Part shown: positions 5,269-5,781 of the stretch, piece by piece
Layout: every line of letters begins with the position of its first letter
How positions within the stretch are numbered: the first letter of the stretch is position 1
DNA from: Cellvibrionaceae bacterium
Lineage (GTDB): Bacteria; Pseudomonadota; Gammaproteobacteria; Pseudomonadales; Cellvibrionaceae
DNA length: 5,781 nt
Assembly (NCBI GenBank): GCA_030597965.1
Contig: JAUVQU010000151.1
Span: 1 to 5,781, forward strand
Reading direction: 5' to 3'
Program-made: the position numbers and the translations under genes
The notes under the pieces: generated by a model
What the model saw: only the letters and a program-made list of their open reading frames with translations
Told to the model about the DNA's origin: nothing
Database searches by the model: none

Positions 5269-5781
5269 TTATTCTTTAGCACCGTCCTCTGAGCTCTCCT
5301 TTGCCTTGGCAGCCAAGTCTTCAGCTAAATACTTATCACAAAGCTCCATCCAACTATCAATACCCGCACTGCGGTATTTTTGTTTATGGATAATGATATA
5401 GAAACGGCGATGCCAATCCCGTTGGGGCACCCATAGCGGCATAAGCGAGCCACGATCAATCGCGTCTCGCAACGTAATATCTGACAGACACCCAATACCC
5501 AAACCAGCTTCTACCGCACGCTTAATCGCTTCCGTATGCTCTAATTCGTGACGAATCTTCAACTGCGGTAACAATCCGTGCATCGCACGGTCGAAAGCCT
5601 GACGTGTTCCGGAACCCGGTTCACGCACCACCCACTGCTCAGCCAGTAATTGTTCATCACTCAAAGAAACATTCATTGCATAGGGGTGTGAAGGCGCACA
5701 AAAAACCACCAGCTCATCTTCCTTCCAGGGGATAACTTCTAAATCTGGGTGCTGTAACTCACCCTCAATCAAACCCACATC
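5269..5781 (-). CDS. LysR-type transcriptional regulator, effector-binding domain only (5' part beyond window edge)
   Basis: These are the last 170 residues of a LysR-type regulator; the DNA-binding helix-turn-helix half lies beyond base 5781, and the frame is still open there. Counting from the first visible residue, DVGLIEGE (1-8) is the hallmark of the hinge between the two effector-binding subdomains. Then come the WKEDELVVFCAPSHPYA segment (19-35), REPGSGTR (53-60) and EAIKRAVEAGLGIGCLSD (84-101). These blocks resemble E. coli YeiE and related regulators (the CbbR/CysB-like side of the family) more than other LysR groups, as judged from memory. The end carries a charged, alanine-rich tail (about 152-170) that is probably disordered. 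LysR regulators often control a divergent neighbour; that neighbour would be outside the window, so the target is unknown. The gene converges on DUF3581 and shares its terminator, giving no reason to link their functions. Confidence 0.92.
   Translation of the reverse strand, partial: DVGLIEGELQHPDLEVIPWKEDELVVFCAPSHPYAMNVSLSDEQLLAEQWVVREPGSGTRQAFDRAMHGLLPQLKIRHELEHTEAIKRAVEAGLGIGCLSDITLRDAIDRGSLMPLWVPQRDWHRRFYIIIHKQKYRSAGIDSWMELCDKYLAEDLAAKAKESSEDGAKE

Overview
The window looks like ordinary chromosome from a gammaproteobacterium, with base composition close to even. The clues are a RapA-type RNA polymerase-associated ATPase very close to the enterobacterial protein, a DUF3581-family protein (to my knowledge largely gammaproteobacterial), a YeiE-like LysR regulator, and an intergenic repeat resembling the REP elements of Pseudomonas and relatives. 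A marine or Pseudomonas/Cellvibrio-like lineage is plausible, but the genus cannot be fixed from this sequence.

Layout. Bases 1-1770 (+) hold the C-terminal 589 residues of RapA; its N-terminal part lies before the window. Converging on it is a two-gene minus-strand unit: an SMI1/KNR4 (SUKH) family protein at 3365-3769, followed with no gap by an exported beta-propeller-like protein of unknown function at 1880-3364. Upstream of that unit, 3843-3936 carries an inverted pair of REP-like sequences. Next is a 133-residue protein of unknown function on the minus strand (3940-4341). A 127-base divergent promoter region separates it from a DUF3581 gene on the plus strand (4469-5197). A perfect bidirectional terminator at 5224-5256 separates DUF3581 from the converging, partial LysR-type regulator (5269-5781, minus).

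How the genes work together. Only the SMI1/KNR4 gene and the propeller gene look like a transcriptional unit: stop and start codons touch, and the second ribosome binding site lies inside the first gene. The other genes are separated by strand changes, a terminator or a repeat. RapA recycles RNA polymerase and is independent of its neighbours. No mobile element, CRISPR array, RNA gene or toxin-antitoxin pair was seen.

I found no convincing new multi-gene system. The points most worth a second look are: a MaoC-hydratase-like signature (AGDFNPIH) in the DUF3581 protein; a consensus -10 hexamer only four bases before the DUF3581 ATG, which hints at a leaderless mRNA; the REP-like foldback, which can form two competing hairpins; and the in-frame TGA-GTG junction between the SUKH protein and the exported propeller.
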